A stretch of DNA of 64,000 bases, from positions 1,767,501 through 1,831,500 of the forward strand of contig JBBBDQ010001688.1 of NCBI GenBank assembly GCA_037127315.1, in the 5' to 3' direction. Source of the stretch: Ascarosepion bandense. Taxonomy: Eukaryota > Mollusca > Cephalopoda > Sepiida > Sepiidae. This document shows positions 33,461 to 46,929 of this stretch, piece by piece (positions within the stretch are counted from its first letter, which is position 1; each line of letters starts with the position of its first letter). Position numbers and translations under genes: made by a program. The notes beneath the pieces are model-generated. The model was not told the DNA's origin. It did not search any database and saw only the letters and a program-made list of their open reading frames with translations.

Positions 33461-35499
33461 TATTTTAAGAATTTTACTCCTTCTTATTGTTGCATTTTAT
33501 GTTGATTTGCATTATCTGTCCCCTTTCTACATTTTTTATCCTTTATGTATGATAAGCCTGCCCACCTTCCCTACTAACCTTTTTGAAAAGTATTTTAAAA
33601 TTAGGGGAAAGTGTTTTGTTGTAGTTATTCCTGTAGCTGTGAAATCCATGTCTGATGGGTGTTGTAAACTTATATTTATCTATTTCTCATTTTTAAAGGG
33701 TATAAAATTAAAAATTTTATGCTACATTTTACAAAATTCTGACATTCATTGCAACTGTTGATTTTTGTATTGTTTATTTGCTGTTATTGTTTTCTTTGAT
33801 TAATAAACATTTTTCTTAATGTCTTTATGAGTTAAAAGAAAGTTTGATATATCAGTGCAAGCAACTATTTCTGATAATGTCTGTTTTATCATATTTATTC
33901 TCTTATCTCTCTTCAAGGTGATTATTTGTGTATGAATAATATAAATAAGAAAAGCAAACTAGTTTAAGTAACAACAAAACTTGATTGATCATTATTACTG
34001 AGTTTAATCTCTACCAGGTGCACCATACTTCTGACCTTGTGCCAAGCTATTCTAAGCTTAGTAGATAATATCAACCAATTAAACTTTTTCTAATTTTGAA
34101 GCTGGTGTTGTATAATATTTCACCTCATTGGTCATGTCAGTTTTTTTAAAGTCTAAAGTCTAATTGTTTGTTGTCAGATTGATCAAGTTCAGTGCCACTT
34201 AAACAGTCAGCAGTCTGTTCAAACTCCAGCAAAGATTCTTACTGTTACAAGAAATTGTATTATCAATAATCTGATTTCTGACATTTTCATTATCCTGCTA
34301 GAAGTAACCCCAAGAGGATGGGTCATAAATTGAGGTACATGGTCAGACCTAGATAGGTTACAGCATTTAAACAATTTTTTTATTGACACTGTGCAAATCT
34401 CAATGTATGCCAAGATAACATTTCTCATACTCTTGCACTACTGTTGCTTTTCTATTAGCTTGAACCAATCTGATTATTCACCTCTAACCTCTTTCACCAA
34501 GGGATTTTCACTCACAGAATTGTCACTCATTGGATTTTTTCTCTGTAAACCCTAGAAATGGTTCTGCACAAAAATCTTAGTAGATTAGCAGTTTTTTTTT
34601 AATACTTTGACTCACCTGTCTAGCAGCAATGATCATGTTGCATTCAAAATCACTTTTCCTTATACTAATGTATGGAATGAAATTCAGCAGGCCTCTATAA
34701 CAAGGTTTAAATACCTGTGTCTATTAAATGATTACCATGTCATTGGCTGTTCAAAGTTTGACATAAAAGAGCATTCAAATCAATGTTGATCCAGCATGCA
34801 TTTTACCATTTGTCCAGTGTCACAGCACAGCAAGATTTTATTTGCCCCTTTTAAGGAATGCACACTTCTTTATTCAGTTATTTGCAAAAGCCAATATCTG
34901 CTCAGTTTTTTATCCAAAATGTAAACAAAGTAATATCTGAAGTAATAAAATTATTAGATTAAAAATAAATCTTTTAAAGTCTTTAGAAATTTTGTTTACA
35001 TTTTCAAAAAGTGCAAGGCTGTTAGAATTATAAAAATAATGGGAATTTACACATTTTGTCTATCTGAAATCAGATTGTTGCCTTTGTGGCTTATATGAGA
35101 GATTACTTGATAACTAGGCAAGTTTCCTTGCAACAGGGCTGAATCGTCCATATTCCTTTCATATTCTATTGATAACAGTGAATTTCCACTTTCACAGTTT
35201 CATCCTAAGAAAAGTTACTTTGTGAAACAGCCATGAGAGGATACTTTCCCAATCATTACAATCGTAATCTCTTCAAGTCTAGTGTTAAACATTATCTATT
35301 CTATATATCCTCATAACCTGAACTTACTTCATACCCTTAGGTCCATACAGTGACTTCACTCCGTAATCCACTGCCTTGGGTGTCTCTTGGGCTTTGTACT
35401 GGGTGAGTTTATAGTGTAAAATAAAAAAAATAAAACTTTCGAAGGTTGAGATTTCTGAGAATCCTGGTCCTCCCAACTTTTACTTAAAACCAATGAGGA
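33461..35499. other. AT-rich DNA without recognised genes
   Basis: A frame at 34607-34789 with 'SSNDHVAFKITFP' faintly resembles a LINE endonuclease SDH block, but nothing around it supports that. Otherwise empty. Confidence 0.35.
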
Positions 35500-38400
35500 G
35501 GAATATCAGAAAATACATTTGTATTGTGAACATCCTCTGAAATGCCTGAAACTAAATTGGCTTGTAAAGCTGAACCACACAAGGAATCTATTGCACAACA
35601 ATTTTATTTTAAGCACATCCCCTGACATCCTGGCACTCTGTGAGACTAATCTCAACCTATCAATTCCCTTCTCTGACTTCTCGATTCCTGGCTATCTTCC
35701 CCTCTTAAGGATCGACTGTACTGTCCATATGCATGGGCTGGGGGTTTACATTAGTGAATACCTCCCTCTAGCTAGAGTCTCTTGAATCCTCTAACCATGC
35801 ATATATGTGTCAGATCAGTTAGCTATCTTTTTTTTTCTGTACCATTTCCCCTTCTTTCCTGACGGCTCCTTGCTAGACAGCATCTCTGACAATAGATAAG
35901 GCTACTTCTTCCCACCCAAATGCTAACATATTTGCGTTTGGAGATCTTAACGCCTATCATTCCAAGTAGCTAAAAGACTCTGTTACTGATTCAGCTGGCA
36001 TTCACGCCATGAACTTTGCTATTTCTCAATCTTTTAAGCAAGTGGTGGATTTCCCCACATGCTTTCCCAGCATCCATTTAGGACACGCTTCTCTACTATA
36101 TCTAGGTTTCACCTCTGTACCTGACTCCGGCCAAGTCTCACAGCTTTGCCCTCTTGGCGATGATCTTGCTGTTGTTTCTCTTAAAATATCTCACCACTCT
36201 CACTCTCCCCCAGAAGCCTTCTACCAACAGAATCTCCTACTGTTACCATAGAGCTGACTGTGATATGTTTTACGATTTTCTATGCAACATCCCTTGGGAA
36301 AAGTGTTCAGTCTCTCAGTTGAAGCCTGCGTCATTTCTTCCTGGGTGAAAGCTGGCAGTGATGCCTTCATACCGATCAGGAAGTTTCATCTCAAACCTCA
36401 CTTCCTCCCCCTGGTTTTCTCCTGCCTGTTTAGCTGCCATTGCCCACAGGAACCACTACTTCCGGCTATTTCGAAGACATGCATCTGACCACAATAGGCG
36501 CCTATTTGCCTCTGCTCGTAATGAGTGTAAGAGGATCCTGAATGGTGCCAAGCAGTTGTTGGCTGAGAGAATGAGGTAGCACATAGCTGACTGCAAGTTC
36601 TGCTCCAAAGACTTCCGGCTATGCAAACGTTTGCTGAATAACAGCTAATCCTCCATCCCTCCCTTAATCAATGAATTCGAGGTCCTCACGGCATCAGTGG
36701 ACAAGGCGGAGTGCTTTGCTTGCAGATTCTCATCAAACTCCACATTTAACTCATCTGGAGTACCCGCACTTGACTTCTCTCTTAGAACTGAGACTCAACA
36801 AAAAAATGTTTACATTACCCCATCTTTGGTATCTAAGGTAATATCAAAACTTGACCCACATAGGGCAAGCAGAGGTGATGGAATCCCGGTCATTGTCCTC
36901 AAGAAATGTACCCCTAAACTCTCCTCTGTCCTCTCTAAACTCTGCTTTCTGCCTCCTGTTTTCCTGCATGCTGGAACTCCTCTTCTGTGGTTCCTGTATT
37001 TAAGAACTCAGTTGGATGGGTCTGAGGGTTCCCCATCACTCTATCAGCCTTCTACGAATTTTCAGAAAAGTGTTTAAGGCTATTATCAATGCTGAAATAG
37101 TTCAACATCTTACTGCTCATAAACTATTCTCGGACAGGCAGTACGGCTTCCGCTTTGCCATGTCTACGGCCGATATGCTAATGACCATCACCTTACATAT
37201 ACCAGGCCCTTGATAAGTCCAGCAAGGCTCGTGCTGTTACCCTGGACATCTCCAAGGCTTTTGACAGGGCATGCTGGCCTTCTGCACAAGCTGTGGGGCT
37301 ATGGCATCACCAGACACTTGCTTGATCTGATTCAATTTTTCCTATCTAACCGCATAATGAAGATCATCTTGAATGGACATGCCTCCACATCCTACTGCAC
37401 AAACTCTGGTGTCTCCCAGGGGTCTATCCTAGGGTTGACTCTCTTCCTGATCTTCATAAATGATCTCCCAGACAGGATCAAGTCCTAGGTAGGCATCTAT
37501 GCAGATGACACCACAATTTACTCCTGCATCAGTAAGAAATTCAGTGAGGCAGATAAACATAACCTCGCTGCTGATCTTAGGAGGGATCTACACTCAGTAG
37601 TGAACTGGAGTAAGAAGTGGCTTGTAAATTTCAATGCTTCTAAAACAAAACTGATGTTTGTCAACCATCACAGGCAATCTCTCCCACCACCCATAAGCAT
37701 GGATCAAGTGAGTCTCCCTGAGAGCAATATACTGTACCTCTTCGGCCTTACCCTATCTTCCAACCTTAAGTTAAATTTTTACATTGAGTTAATAGCTAAA
37801 TCCACTGCTAGGAAGGTTGGGTCACTATGTCAGGCCAGGAAGCTTTTTCTGCCTGAATCCATCTTGCACATATACAAATCAACTATTCGTCCATGCATAG
37901 AATACTGCTGTCATATATGGTCAGGAGCCCCTGCTGTTTATCTCAGTGTTATCTACAGGCTTCAAAGGAGAATCTGTAATGTCATAGGTCCTGACTTGGC
38001 AGCTCAACTCCAGCCACTTTCTCACCAGCAGGATGTGGCTTCTGTCTGTCTATTCTACAAATATTTTCATGGCTTCTGCTCTGATGAACTTAAGCCACGA
38101 GTGCCCCCGCCACAAGAATTTATTTGCGCAACCAGACTGGCAACAAGGTCCCACCCATTTACAGTTAGATCAACCAAATGCAGCCAACAATTCTACTCCA
38201 ATAGCATCTTTTCTCACACTCTGGCCTGTGGAACACCCTTCCATATACTTGCTTTCCTGACAGCTACAACTTCCAGGAATTTAAATGCAATGTCAATACC
38301 CATCTCTTATCCACTTGACTCCAGTTCTTTCTACATCCCCACAGTATATCTTGTTCTTTTCCTTTCTCTCTACCTTTACAACTGTCTTCACACCTGTGTT

Positions 38401-38548
38401 CCCATCATTCTCTTGCCGTTTCTCTGACACCCCCTGTAACTGGTTCATCTTTCTCTTCACCCTCCTCCTATCTAAACTTTTACTCTTATATAGCCCCCTG
38501 CGCATCAGTGGTGGCATTACCTTGCTTGGGGTGAAATGATTAAAAAAA
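35500..38548 (+). mobile_element. LINE (jockey/CR1 superfamily), EN-RT copy lacking the 5' leader
   Basis: Endonuclease pieces come first: 'DILALCETNLNLSI' near 35615, 'MHGLGVYISEYLP' near 35735, 'EAFYQQNLL'. Linker follows, then RT blocks: 'SDRQYGFRFAMS' at about 37130, 'SGVSQGSILG' at 37405, catalytic YADD at 37498-37509, 'NFNASKTKLM' at 37625 and 'KYFHGFCSDEL' at 38060. It ends with 'ttggggtgaaatgattaaaa', the same 3' terminus as the 56 kb copy. A stop at 37486-37488 just before YADD and several frameshifts inactivate it. Confidence 0.8.
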
Positions 38549-38654
38549 GAATGTCTTTGGAGCAAGAAACCTCACTCGCACACCTACTGATACTTTGTTT
38601 TTTGTTGTTGTTTTTTTTATTAAATACAGCTGAATAGATTCTTTTTGGTGTTGT

Positions 38655-40042
38655 TTTTTTTATCATTTCACCCCATGTAAGACAACAAAGCCACTAAGAC
38701 ACAGTGTTACTAAAGGTGAAAAAAATAACATAAAAATTAAAAAACATTAAGGAGCAAAAATAATAAAAGAACATAAATTAGGACAATATAATGATTGTCA
38801 TTGCATTTAAATTTTCAAAGATCAAAGTTGACTGGAAAACAAGAAGCTGAAAGATTTCCAAAAGCAAAAAGTGGGAGAAAAGAAACTGTTAGTATAGAAC
38901 TTACAGTGGTTACATCTAGCCATTTTAACTGTAAAATGAGACTTTACCACTAATCTAGTACTGCACTTAAGTCTAGGTACCACAGAGGAAAGCTTATCAG
39001 AACAATTACCCTAAAAATATCTGTAGAAAAAGCACTGGAAAGCACCATTACAGCAGTGGGAAAGTGACTGAAGCTGAGATGCTAGTTCAGGACCAACAAC
39101 ATTGCAGATTCTTTGGATTTTATCAATGATTTTTAAATATATAGCCGACCATATGTAGCAGCAATATTCAAAGCATAGCTGAATGGTAAACTTATAAATA
39201 TTTTAGATAGATTCAGGCAAGAAAAATTGTCTAGCACAAAACAGTGAATAAACTTTCCTAGCAGCAGAGCTAGTAATTGATTCAGTACAATCTTTCCAAT
39301 TCATGTTAACAGAAAATGTTAGTTCAAGAAGGGGTAGTGAATCTCTCTCCTGGTTGTTAGTATCAGCAATGCTGGTGAAAGGTAGAAAGGGTTCTCTCAG
39401 ATGATTAATAGAGAGCAGTTTAATTTTGAAGGTGTTAAGATTAACAAACCATTTCTTATGCTCATTAACAGAATATAGGTCAGTCTTGAAATCAGCTGCC
39501 ATTATCAAACCAATTAGACTTACTACTTGTTATTGAATATTATTAAGAAAAGAGTAAATAGTTGTCATCAGCACATATACTGAGTTAAGAACTGATGACA
39601 TCAGGAAGGTTGTTGAGAAATGACAGATTCAAGGATAGAGCCCTGGGGAATGCTTGTATTAATGGAAAAATATCTAGAGTGGTCATTTAAAACAACTTTT
39701 ATTTTGCAATTTAATAAGATTGAATTGGTTCAAAAATGTGTCTAGAAATAATATAACCTTTCAACTTGTGAAGAAGAGCAAGATACCAAATCTTGTCAAA
39801 ACAACAGCTCAAGCTTCAACTTATCTTTATGCATCAGCAGTTGACCTAGAGAAGCATAATCCATATTGCTTATCTGAAAGAAGACCGTGTGAGGTAAGAT
39901 GCTTAAACAATCCAGAGTTAATTAGAGCTTCTTTGCCAAAAAGAGGTAGAAGGCTAATAATAGAAGGGTTAGATGATTCACCTGAATTCTTAAGGACTGG
40001 AACTATAGAAAATTTACAAGTGAGGAAGCAAGAAATAGTAAA
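38655..40042 (-). mobile_element. LINE (same family), RT and 3' end, minus strand
   Basis: From 40042 downwards it gives RT segments around the 'QYGFR' block (antisense of 39855-39890), a GIPQGS-like block near 39640, and frame 39203-39508 with 'KKWFVNLNTFKIKLLSINH' and 'AARKVYSLFCARQFFLPES'. Then, in other frames, 'FEYCCYIWSA' (near 39160) and 'NCSDKLSSVVP' (38990). It ends in a complement of 'ggggtgaaatgata' at about 38670. This shows a real 3' end facing the tail of the plus copy ending at 38548. Confidence 0.7.
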
Positions 40043-40044
40043 GC

Positions 40045-40490
40045 ATGTATTGTACAGTTTAGAACATAAATGCTTTCATGGTAGTTGTTCAGATAACGTC
40101 TTCATTTTGGTACCTAGATAGACTTTATGAATTTAAGTGCAATACTAGACTGGCATCAATTTACAATTGAGCTAGCTAGATGTAGTCAGGAGTTCTATGC
40201 TAAAAGTTTCTTTTCTTTCACTTTCTGCTTGTGGAGCTCTCTTCTGGCTCTATGCTTTACAGCTAACTTTAATCTGTAAAAATGTAAATGCAATGTCAGT
40301 TGCTATCTACTGTCCTCATGATTACTTTGATCTTCCTGCTCTCTATTAATGTTTCTGTTTTTAATCTTTCCAAACTCTTGCATTTTAGTCGCTTTACAGC
40401 TGTGCTTGAAGTGATATCTTTTTTCTTTTTTTTAAAGCAGCCAGTTCAGGAGCATTTTCTTATGGACTATTAAAGGACTACTCTCAAGTT
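40045..40490 (+). mobile_element. LINE (same family), 3' fragment, plus strand
   Basis: It starts with 'HKCFHGSCSDNVFILVPR' (40066-40120), equivalent to 'KYFHGFCSDELRSLVPP' of the 56 kb copy, and continues through the C-terminus into 'aatgcaatgtcagttgctat'. It abuts the 5' end of the minus copy head-to-head. A 133-codon frame at 39720-40121 spans this junction and is a chimera, not a gene. Confidence 0.6.
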
Positions 40491-40960
40491 CCCATGCTTA
40501 GAGAAGATTCAGTTTAGAAATAACAACAGAAACCCTGGATGGAGTTATAGAAATTCAGTTGGAAAGTCAGACATATTACAGATGAATCAAGTGTAGAATT
40601 TGAAAATTTACAAGCATGATATTCTGCTTCATCAATGGATGTTAATAGTTAACTCTTGAAAATTAAGAACTTTTGTTTCATCTGAAAATATTTTTTTGGG
40701 GTTGCATGTTTTACAAACAAAAATAAATTAGAATTTTGTTTTGTTTTTTTTTTTTTTTTTGTTTTTTTTTTAAGCTGGAAAAATAACCAAAATTGATCTT
40801 TGGTAACTTATCTCCAATGACTTTGGAATCCAGCACCATTTATCTTTTGCTGCTCAAGTTACTTCTTCCATTGTAATTTAACCCCAAAGATGTAATTGTA
40901 TGGCTGCAATACTGATAAATCATGCAATGACTTGATGATATACCAAAAGACCTTAGGCAG
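40491..40960. other. spacer with T-rich tract
   Basis: Contains a T/G run at 40736-40772. No gene seen. Confidence 0.4.
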
Positions 40961-40964
40961 CACT

Positions 40965-41830
40965 AAAAAAAATAGAGTAACTAAGAAGCCAAAGACAAAT
41001 TACTGCAAACTCCATCAATCAACTTAATGAGCCACATAACTGAACTTAGCATCCAAATTTTTATTAATAGGGCATATAACAGTATTAGACAAGAAATAGG
41101 GTAAGAACAGTGTAGTTTCATTCAAAACACTAGAAGAAGAAATGCAATATTTATGATTAAAATAATATGAAAGCAAGCAATGCAAATGCAGGAGTTATGT
41201 TTCATGGACAGTGCAAAAGCTTTTGATAAGCTATTATGCAAAGATCTATTTGAAATGCTTGTGAAAGTTGATTTATTTAAGATAAATATGAGAAAAACCC
41301 AGAAAATATACTGGGAACAAACTATCAGCACAAGAGTAAAAAAATAAATTGAACAAGTATCCAAGTATGTTCTTGCTAGATTCATTTAATCTTTACAGTA
41401 AAGCAACCATAAGAGAAATAGAAGTCCTTCTAGGAATTATTATTGGTGGGCATAATCTTAACAGTGTAAGATTTGTAGATGACAGATGAAAAGGAGACTT
41501 GAAACAAAAAAGATGTGATTCTACAGAAGGGTACTGAGAACACCATGGTCTGAGCATGTACGCAATAAGGGAGTTCCAAGAAAAATGGATACTTATCTTT
41601 TAAATCAGAAAGAGGCAGTTGAAATTTCTGTGACGTATAATCAAGAAAAAGTGTTTGGAGGATTTGACACTTGCAGTATATATTGAGGACAGAAGGATAT
41701 GGTAAGTAACCTACCAAATAGTTTATACAGAATAGTGAGTGGGAAACATAGTAAAATATCAAAGCTACACAGATAGGAATTTCAAGAGAGACATGATTGC
41801 TCCCATTTTTAAGGAACATGATCCATAAAG
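40965..41830 (+). pseudogene. RTE-like LINE remnant with internal deletion
   Basis: Plus-strand frames give 'MQYL.LK' and 'SKQCKCRSYVSWTVQKLL' (an AKAFDK-type block), 'DSFNLYSKATIREIEVL', 'IIGGHNLNSVRFVDD' (the RT catalytic strand, VDD in place of YADD). Immediately afterwards comes 'MKRRLETKKM.FYRRVLRT', which in the family lies well beyond the palm. It continues 'RKRQLKFL' to 'EDLTLAVYIEDRR'. The palm-to-C-terminal jump at about 41483 removes the thumb and connection. The 145-codon minus frame over 41430-41867 is its shadow. Confidence 0.7.
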
Positions 41831-41869
41831 AAAATTTGTTCTTTTTAAATGATATCTTGATAATCACTA

Positions 41870-42227
41870 AGTTTACTTAGTATGAAGATCAAGAGCACTC
41901 TTTCAATTGAGGCTGACTTGCCTGCCATCAAAATCATTTAAAACCCTTGGTTTGAATATGGTTTACATTTGTAGATAGGAAATATGCAACCTCAGTCCAG
42001 AGCTTCAGACTATTTTAACTATTGTCTTGGAATCATCTTGAATAGATTTTAAGAATTAGTCAATTCAGCTCATCCTGTTTCTTCTTAAAATAGCTAACAT
42101 TGGTGCATTCTTTTCACTTGTCTATCACTTTCAAGGGAAAGAAGTTGGATCTTGCAACCATTTTCAAGTACTGCTTCAGCAATTTGTGTGAATGACCATG
42201 CATCCTACTGTTTGAGAAGGTAAAGAG
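41870..42227. other. spacer, nothing recognised
   Basis: No frame or repeat homology seen. Confidence 0.4.
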
Positions 42228-42229
42228 TA

Positions 42230-43399
42230 GGTACCTTCACTAAATTGCTGTAAAAACAGCATAGTATGATTAAAAATCTTAATAAAAACAAACTTTTTCC
42301 ATCAATATGTTTATATTATTATTAAGAGAAAAGATCAAAGTATTTCTTAATTATTTTTTAAATTTTTTATTCCCTTATAAGACATTTGAAATTTTGATAA
42401 AATATATTGTTTTGATTTTAGTTAGCGGGTAACCAAATCATTATAAGTGTTTACAATGGAAAACGTAATATTACATAACTCAGTTTTTCCAGTGACAAAC
42501 ACATTAATTTTTTAAATTCTTTCAACAATCAAATAATTGTTAGATTTTAATAAAATATTCAGGATTTACTTACAAATGAATGAAATTATTTTTGGAATTA
42601 TTTTAAAAAAATGTTGGTAAAAAAATTTTTTTTTTGTTTGTTTTTTATACATCTGTTACCACCCTCCACGTAAATTCATGAAATTTTAAGAAATTAAATT
42701 GTTTTGATAACTGGTTTTATTAGTTAAGCACAGGGCTCATTGAGGAATGTAAATTATTTATTTTTTTTGAAAAATTTTTCCTTTATTTCCCAAAATCTGC
42801 TTCCAATAATCAAATAAAAAATGCAATATAACTATTCATTATTTGATAAGTTTTTAATTGTTTGAATAAATAATATAAATTAAGGACACTATAGTCTGAA
42901 GAAAAAAAAAATTTGATTTAATAATAAAATTTAAAAGAATTGTTTTCATTATAAAAATTTACAAAGTTTCAAAAATATTTTTAAAATACTTCAAAGATTT
43001 GTTGGTTAGTTTAAAAACTTATTAAGCAAAGATTATATTTACTAATTAAAAAGTTTAATACAAATTGTGCCTTCCTATTTTTAAAATTTTAATTTTTTTT
43101 TTTTTTTTGTATATTTGAATTTTTGGCATTGTAATTTCTATGTGTAAATTAAAAGGTCATGTGTTTCAGTGTTTTTCTCCTTACAGGAAAAAAAATTGTA
43201 CAATTATGTCACTTAAATCTTAAATCTTTATATTCCAATCAGTATAATTTCTGTTTGAAATACACCAGAGTATTTTGCTTACTGGAAATAGTAAATTTAA
43301 TCATTTAGCTTTCAATTAAAACTAAAATAAAAGTTTCAAAATTTTTTTATTTTTAAGAATTCATTTTAAAATTTAGATATAAAAAATAAGTGAGGTACC
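42230..43399 (-). mobile_element. TA-target TIR element, copy 5 (complete ends)
   Basis: An 1170-bp inverted copy. It starts GGTACCTTCACT and ends AAGTGAGGTACC, with TA at 42228-42229 and 43400-43401. Its interior is the reverse complement of copies 2 and 6 with one internal shortening. Non-coding. Confidence 0.75.
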
Positions 43400-43401
43400 T
43401 A

Positions 43402-44379
43402 AAGATTGATAATTTCTATTTTATGAAAGTCATTCAGTATTTTGTATACCTCACAGAGAATGATAGCTTGATTCTGCCTATAGCTGAGACTATAAATGCA
43501 ATAAGTCAAAATCTTATTTGTAGTTTGGGTTCTAGGTAACATCTCCATATTTAAGTATTGGTTGAATAAATGTAGTGTAAAGGGTTTTTACATTTTAAAA
43601 GTAAGGTTTGTAAAGCAATGTCTAATATTTATTCTTTGATTAGCTTTCCTTACAATTTCAGAAAGAGATGATCTTGCTGATAAATCCTATGAAACTAGAA
43701 TACCCAAATCTTTGGGTTTTTTTGTTTGTTTTTTCACTTATTTGAAGCAAACTCTATTTAGCATTTAAGTGTATTTCAACTTGTCTCTGATTTTAACCAC
43801 AACACACTTTCTCGTATTGAATTTTAGGTATCATAACAAACTCTAAGCTGAAATTGAATTTAATTCATCTTGAAGTAATTTAAACTGTTTCAAAATCAAT
43901 TTAATTTTTGATTATTTATATTATTTTTATAACTTTATCATTTATAGTTGTTAGTAGCATAAAGAAAACGCCATTAGGAAAAAAATATTTATTTAAACTA
44001 TTAAATTGTTAATCATTGACTTATGAAAAACTTAAAATATTAAACTTATAAAAATTACAAAAACAGATTAGTTAAATTTCATTGGAATTTTTATAAAAAT
44101 AACCAATTAAAGCAGCTTGAATAATTATACACAAATTTTCTTAATTTTAATGTTCAGAGTAACTTTTATTATACTTTAAGAATTGTATTCTATATATTCA
44201 TTTTCATATATGAAGAATATTTACACTTTTCATTATTCACAATGCAAAACACTTATAAAATCCTTATAAAAGTTTTTCATTTACTATCACTTGCCTTGTG
44301 TCATAACAAACTTTTCTGTGTTTATCATTTTTAAGTTCTTCCCTTGTATATTCATGTGCATTTGATGAATCATGTCAGG
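43402..44379. other. AT-rich spacer, nothing recognised
   Basis: AT-rich with weak frames only. Confidence 0.4.
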
Positions 44380-44690
44380 ATGTATCTTATGGTGTAATGG
44401 ATACTGACTAGAAATGAGAAAATGGAGAACCAAATTTGAACTCCAGTTAGATTTATTTTATTCACTTGCACCCAAATATCCTTGGGAAAGGTATGAATCC
44501 ATCATTTCTCTCTCCATCTATGGGTTGAATAGCAGGACAGATTTGGTTCTATAGCCTCCGTTGGCAACCAGTCTACTGCAGAAAGTAATGGCAACCTACT
44601 GCGGAAAAATCTTCTGCTGAGTCAGTCATGTCTTAAAAGAAACATGATCGCCCAAGCATGTATCATGTATGTCAGTTAACTGACTGATTT
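44380..44690 (+). repeat. tRNA-derived SINE, family 1
   Basis: Head 'atggtgtaatggatactgac' and box B-like 'tttgaactccag' are followed by the full body and the tail hairpin 'catgtctt' AAAA 'gaaacatg'. It ends near 'taactgactg'. Box A here is close to the tRNA pattern. Confidence 0.75.
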
Positions 44691-46794
44691 TCAATTTAGT
44701 TTGAGAAACCATAATGCATAAATGTTGTTTGTAAATGCTGCATTCAAGTTTTGTAACCAAAAATATATGGAAAAATGTAATATCTGCTTTGTATATTAAA
44801 GCAAAATTAGTTCTTAAACATACTATTGTTTTTCATAGAGATAAACAATACAAATATCAAAATTCAAGTCCTTCAACATTCAGGGTTCCTTAACAAGTTT
44901 TTAAAAAAATGCATAAGTTTTGCTTTTTTGTGTATTTTTCTTCTCATTAAAAATTTAGTTATTTTTAAAATAAATATAATGGAATTTGAGTTCTAAAATT
45001 TCTCTCAAAAAAAACCTAATTATCCCAAACTAAGTTCTGTCATCCCCAGGACATGATTAATTTCAAGCTGTACTCAGTCACAAGACAAGTCTATTTTTTC
45101 TCTATATATTACACTAGTCAACACAATTTTTGGTGCCAAGAAACAAAACACTATTTTTAGCTAATTTGAGGGTGCTGATTCTGAAAATGAACTTAGATTT
45201 TCATTGTTAGCTACCATTTTTGCTGTACTGAAATTGCTCATTTTTGGAAAAAAAGATCAATTTATGATTTGGCTGATCACAACATTTAGTTAATAAAGGT
45301 TGTAGAAACCCATCAATTTTCAGGTAGGACAAGCAATTTATGTCAGACTTAGGGTTTAATTGAAAAAATAGTATTTCTCAATAAGCAGACCAATATTTGT
45401 TGGCTTAAATATGAATTGGGAGGTTTCTACAATTTTACTTTGAGAAATATTGTCATCAATCAATATCATATGTACAGAAAATAAATGAAAACATGCTTAT
45501 TTTTCAAAAAATGAGGCATTTCTGTACAACAAAAATGATAGCTAATGGTGTATATATATTTTGAAGAGTAACATTATATATATGTGTATGCATTTCATTC
45601 AATATAGATAAATTGTGCCTACTTATTTTCATGCTGATCCTTTCCAGTTGTCTAATCAGTTTCTTGATTGATATTAAGTTTGAATTCATCAAGGAAAGTG
45701 ACATAGTTTTTTGTTTTTTTTAAATCCAAGTACTTTTGACCTTTTTTAAGATCAATTTCAGGGGTAAATTACAGACACAGCATATTGTGACTCATCATTA
45801 TTAAAGTAAAATTTGCTAATCAAAAATTTATTCTTTGATAATAATCACAGATTTCGTAAACAAAAAATAAATATACTGTTTAATGAACAAATGGAGCATC
45901 TACTCAAACGAGTATCCACTAAAAATAATGTTCAAAGTTAGTCGTATTTTTCTGTGTGACAGTATAAAATGATAGTCTGTTTCAGACAAAAACGAAATAT
46001 ATTGAAGAATTTCTGAAAGAACCTTGCTAACCAAGCAGAAAGTGATTTTGATATAAACAACTCTTTATGTAGTAGATAACCCACCCTGTTCTGCCATGTT
46101 ACTTTTGCAAATATTGAAAGAGCTACTTTACTTCTGATGTTATTGGGTGGCATCATACTTCCTCTGCTACCCATTTTTTCCACCTGACCTCTTTCTTGGA
46201 CCTTGATCTTGACAAAGTTGGATGATCGGAAATCACATGGCATTATACCTTTAGTAATTTTTTTTTTTTTTTAATCAAACTCCATCATTGCAAAAAATCT
46301 TCCTGCACAAAAATACCTTGGTAGGGTTTAAGACTTAACCTGTCTTACTCTGAGATCATATATCTTATTGTAGTAATCAACATGTACAAGATCCTATATA
46401 TAAAGGATCCACTGCAGAATGAATAAATAGCTTGCACAATTGTCTTTAAACATCTTTTAATTAAGGACCTTACTGGTATGGAAAAAAATGTTTTGCAATA
46501 ACAAACCTTAAATCAATTTCAAAACATGAATTTATGATGAGTATTTTTCATGTTAGCTTCTGTTGCATTTTATTGCTAATCCCAAATCATTGTATGATTT
46601 AAAAAAAAATAATCGAACTATGCACATAACATTCCATAAAATACAATATTTTTTTCTCTCTTTCACCTTGATGTCTGCCTTCATGTGAGGCGATACTGAA
46701 AAGCACTTTAAAAATTTCCAACCCATTTCTCAATCTGAATAATTGGGTGGGCAAAAACTTCCTTAGTTGTGTCAAGTTTTCTTTTAATGCTTCC

Positions 46795-46825
<31 letters not shown>

Positions 46826-46929
46826 TATTCATATGAGAGTTTAAAATTGAATATGAGGATGACAACTCAATATCATGGATAATGTATTTGTTGATATAAG
46901 CATAAATATGAATATAGAAATCAGTGTGA
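44691..46929. other. AT-rich DNA with one unassigned minus frame
   Basis: Minus frame 45938-46243 (101 codons, with 'VQERGQVEKMGSRGSMMPPN' near its start) looks protein-like in composition but has no motif I recognise. A (GT)n(GA)n run lies at 46796-46825. Nothing else seen. Confidence 0.3.

Noticed and set aside
39720..40121. 133-codon plus-strand frame as a gene
   Set aside because: It crosses the junction of two LINE fragments and reads mostly antisense of RT, ending in a true LINE C-terminal segment.
41430..41867. 145-codon minus-strand open frame
   Set aside because: It is antisense to the RTE-like remnant, which is recognised on the plus strand by RT motifs.
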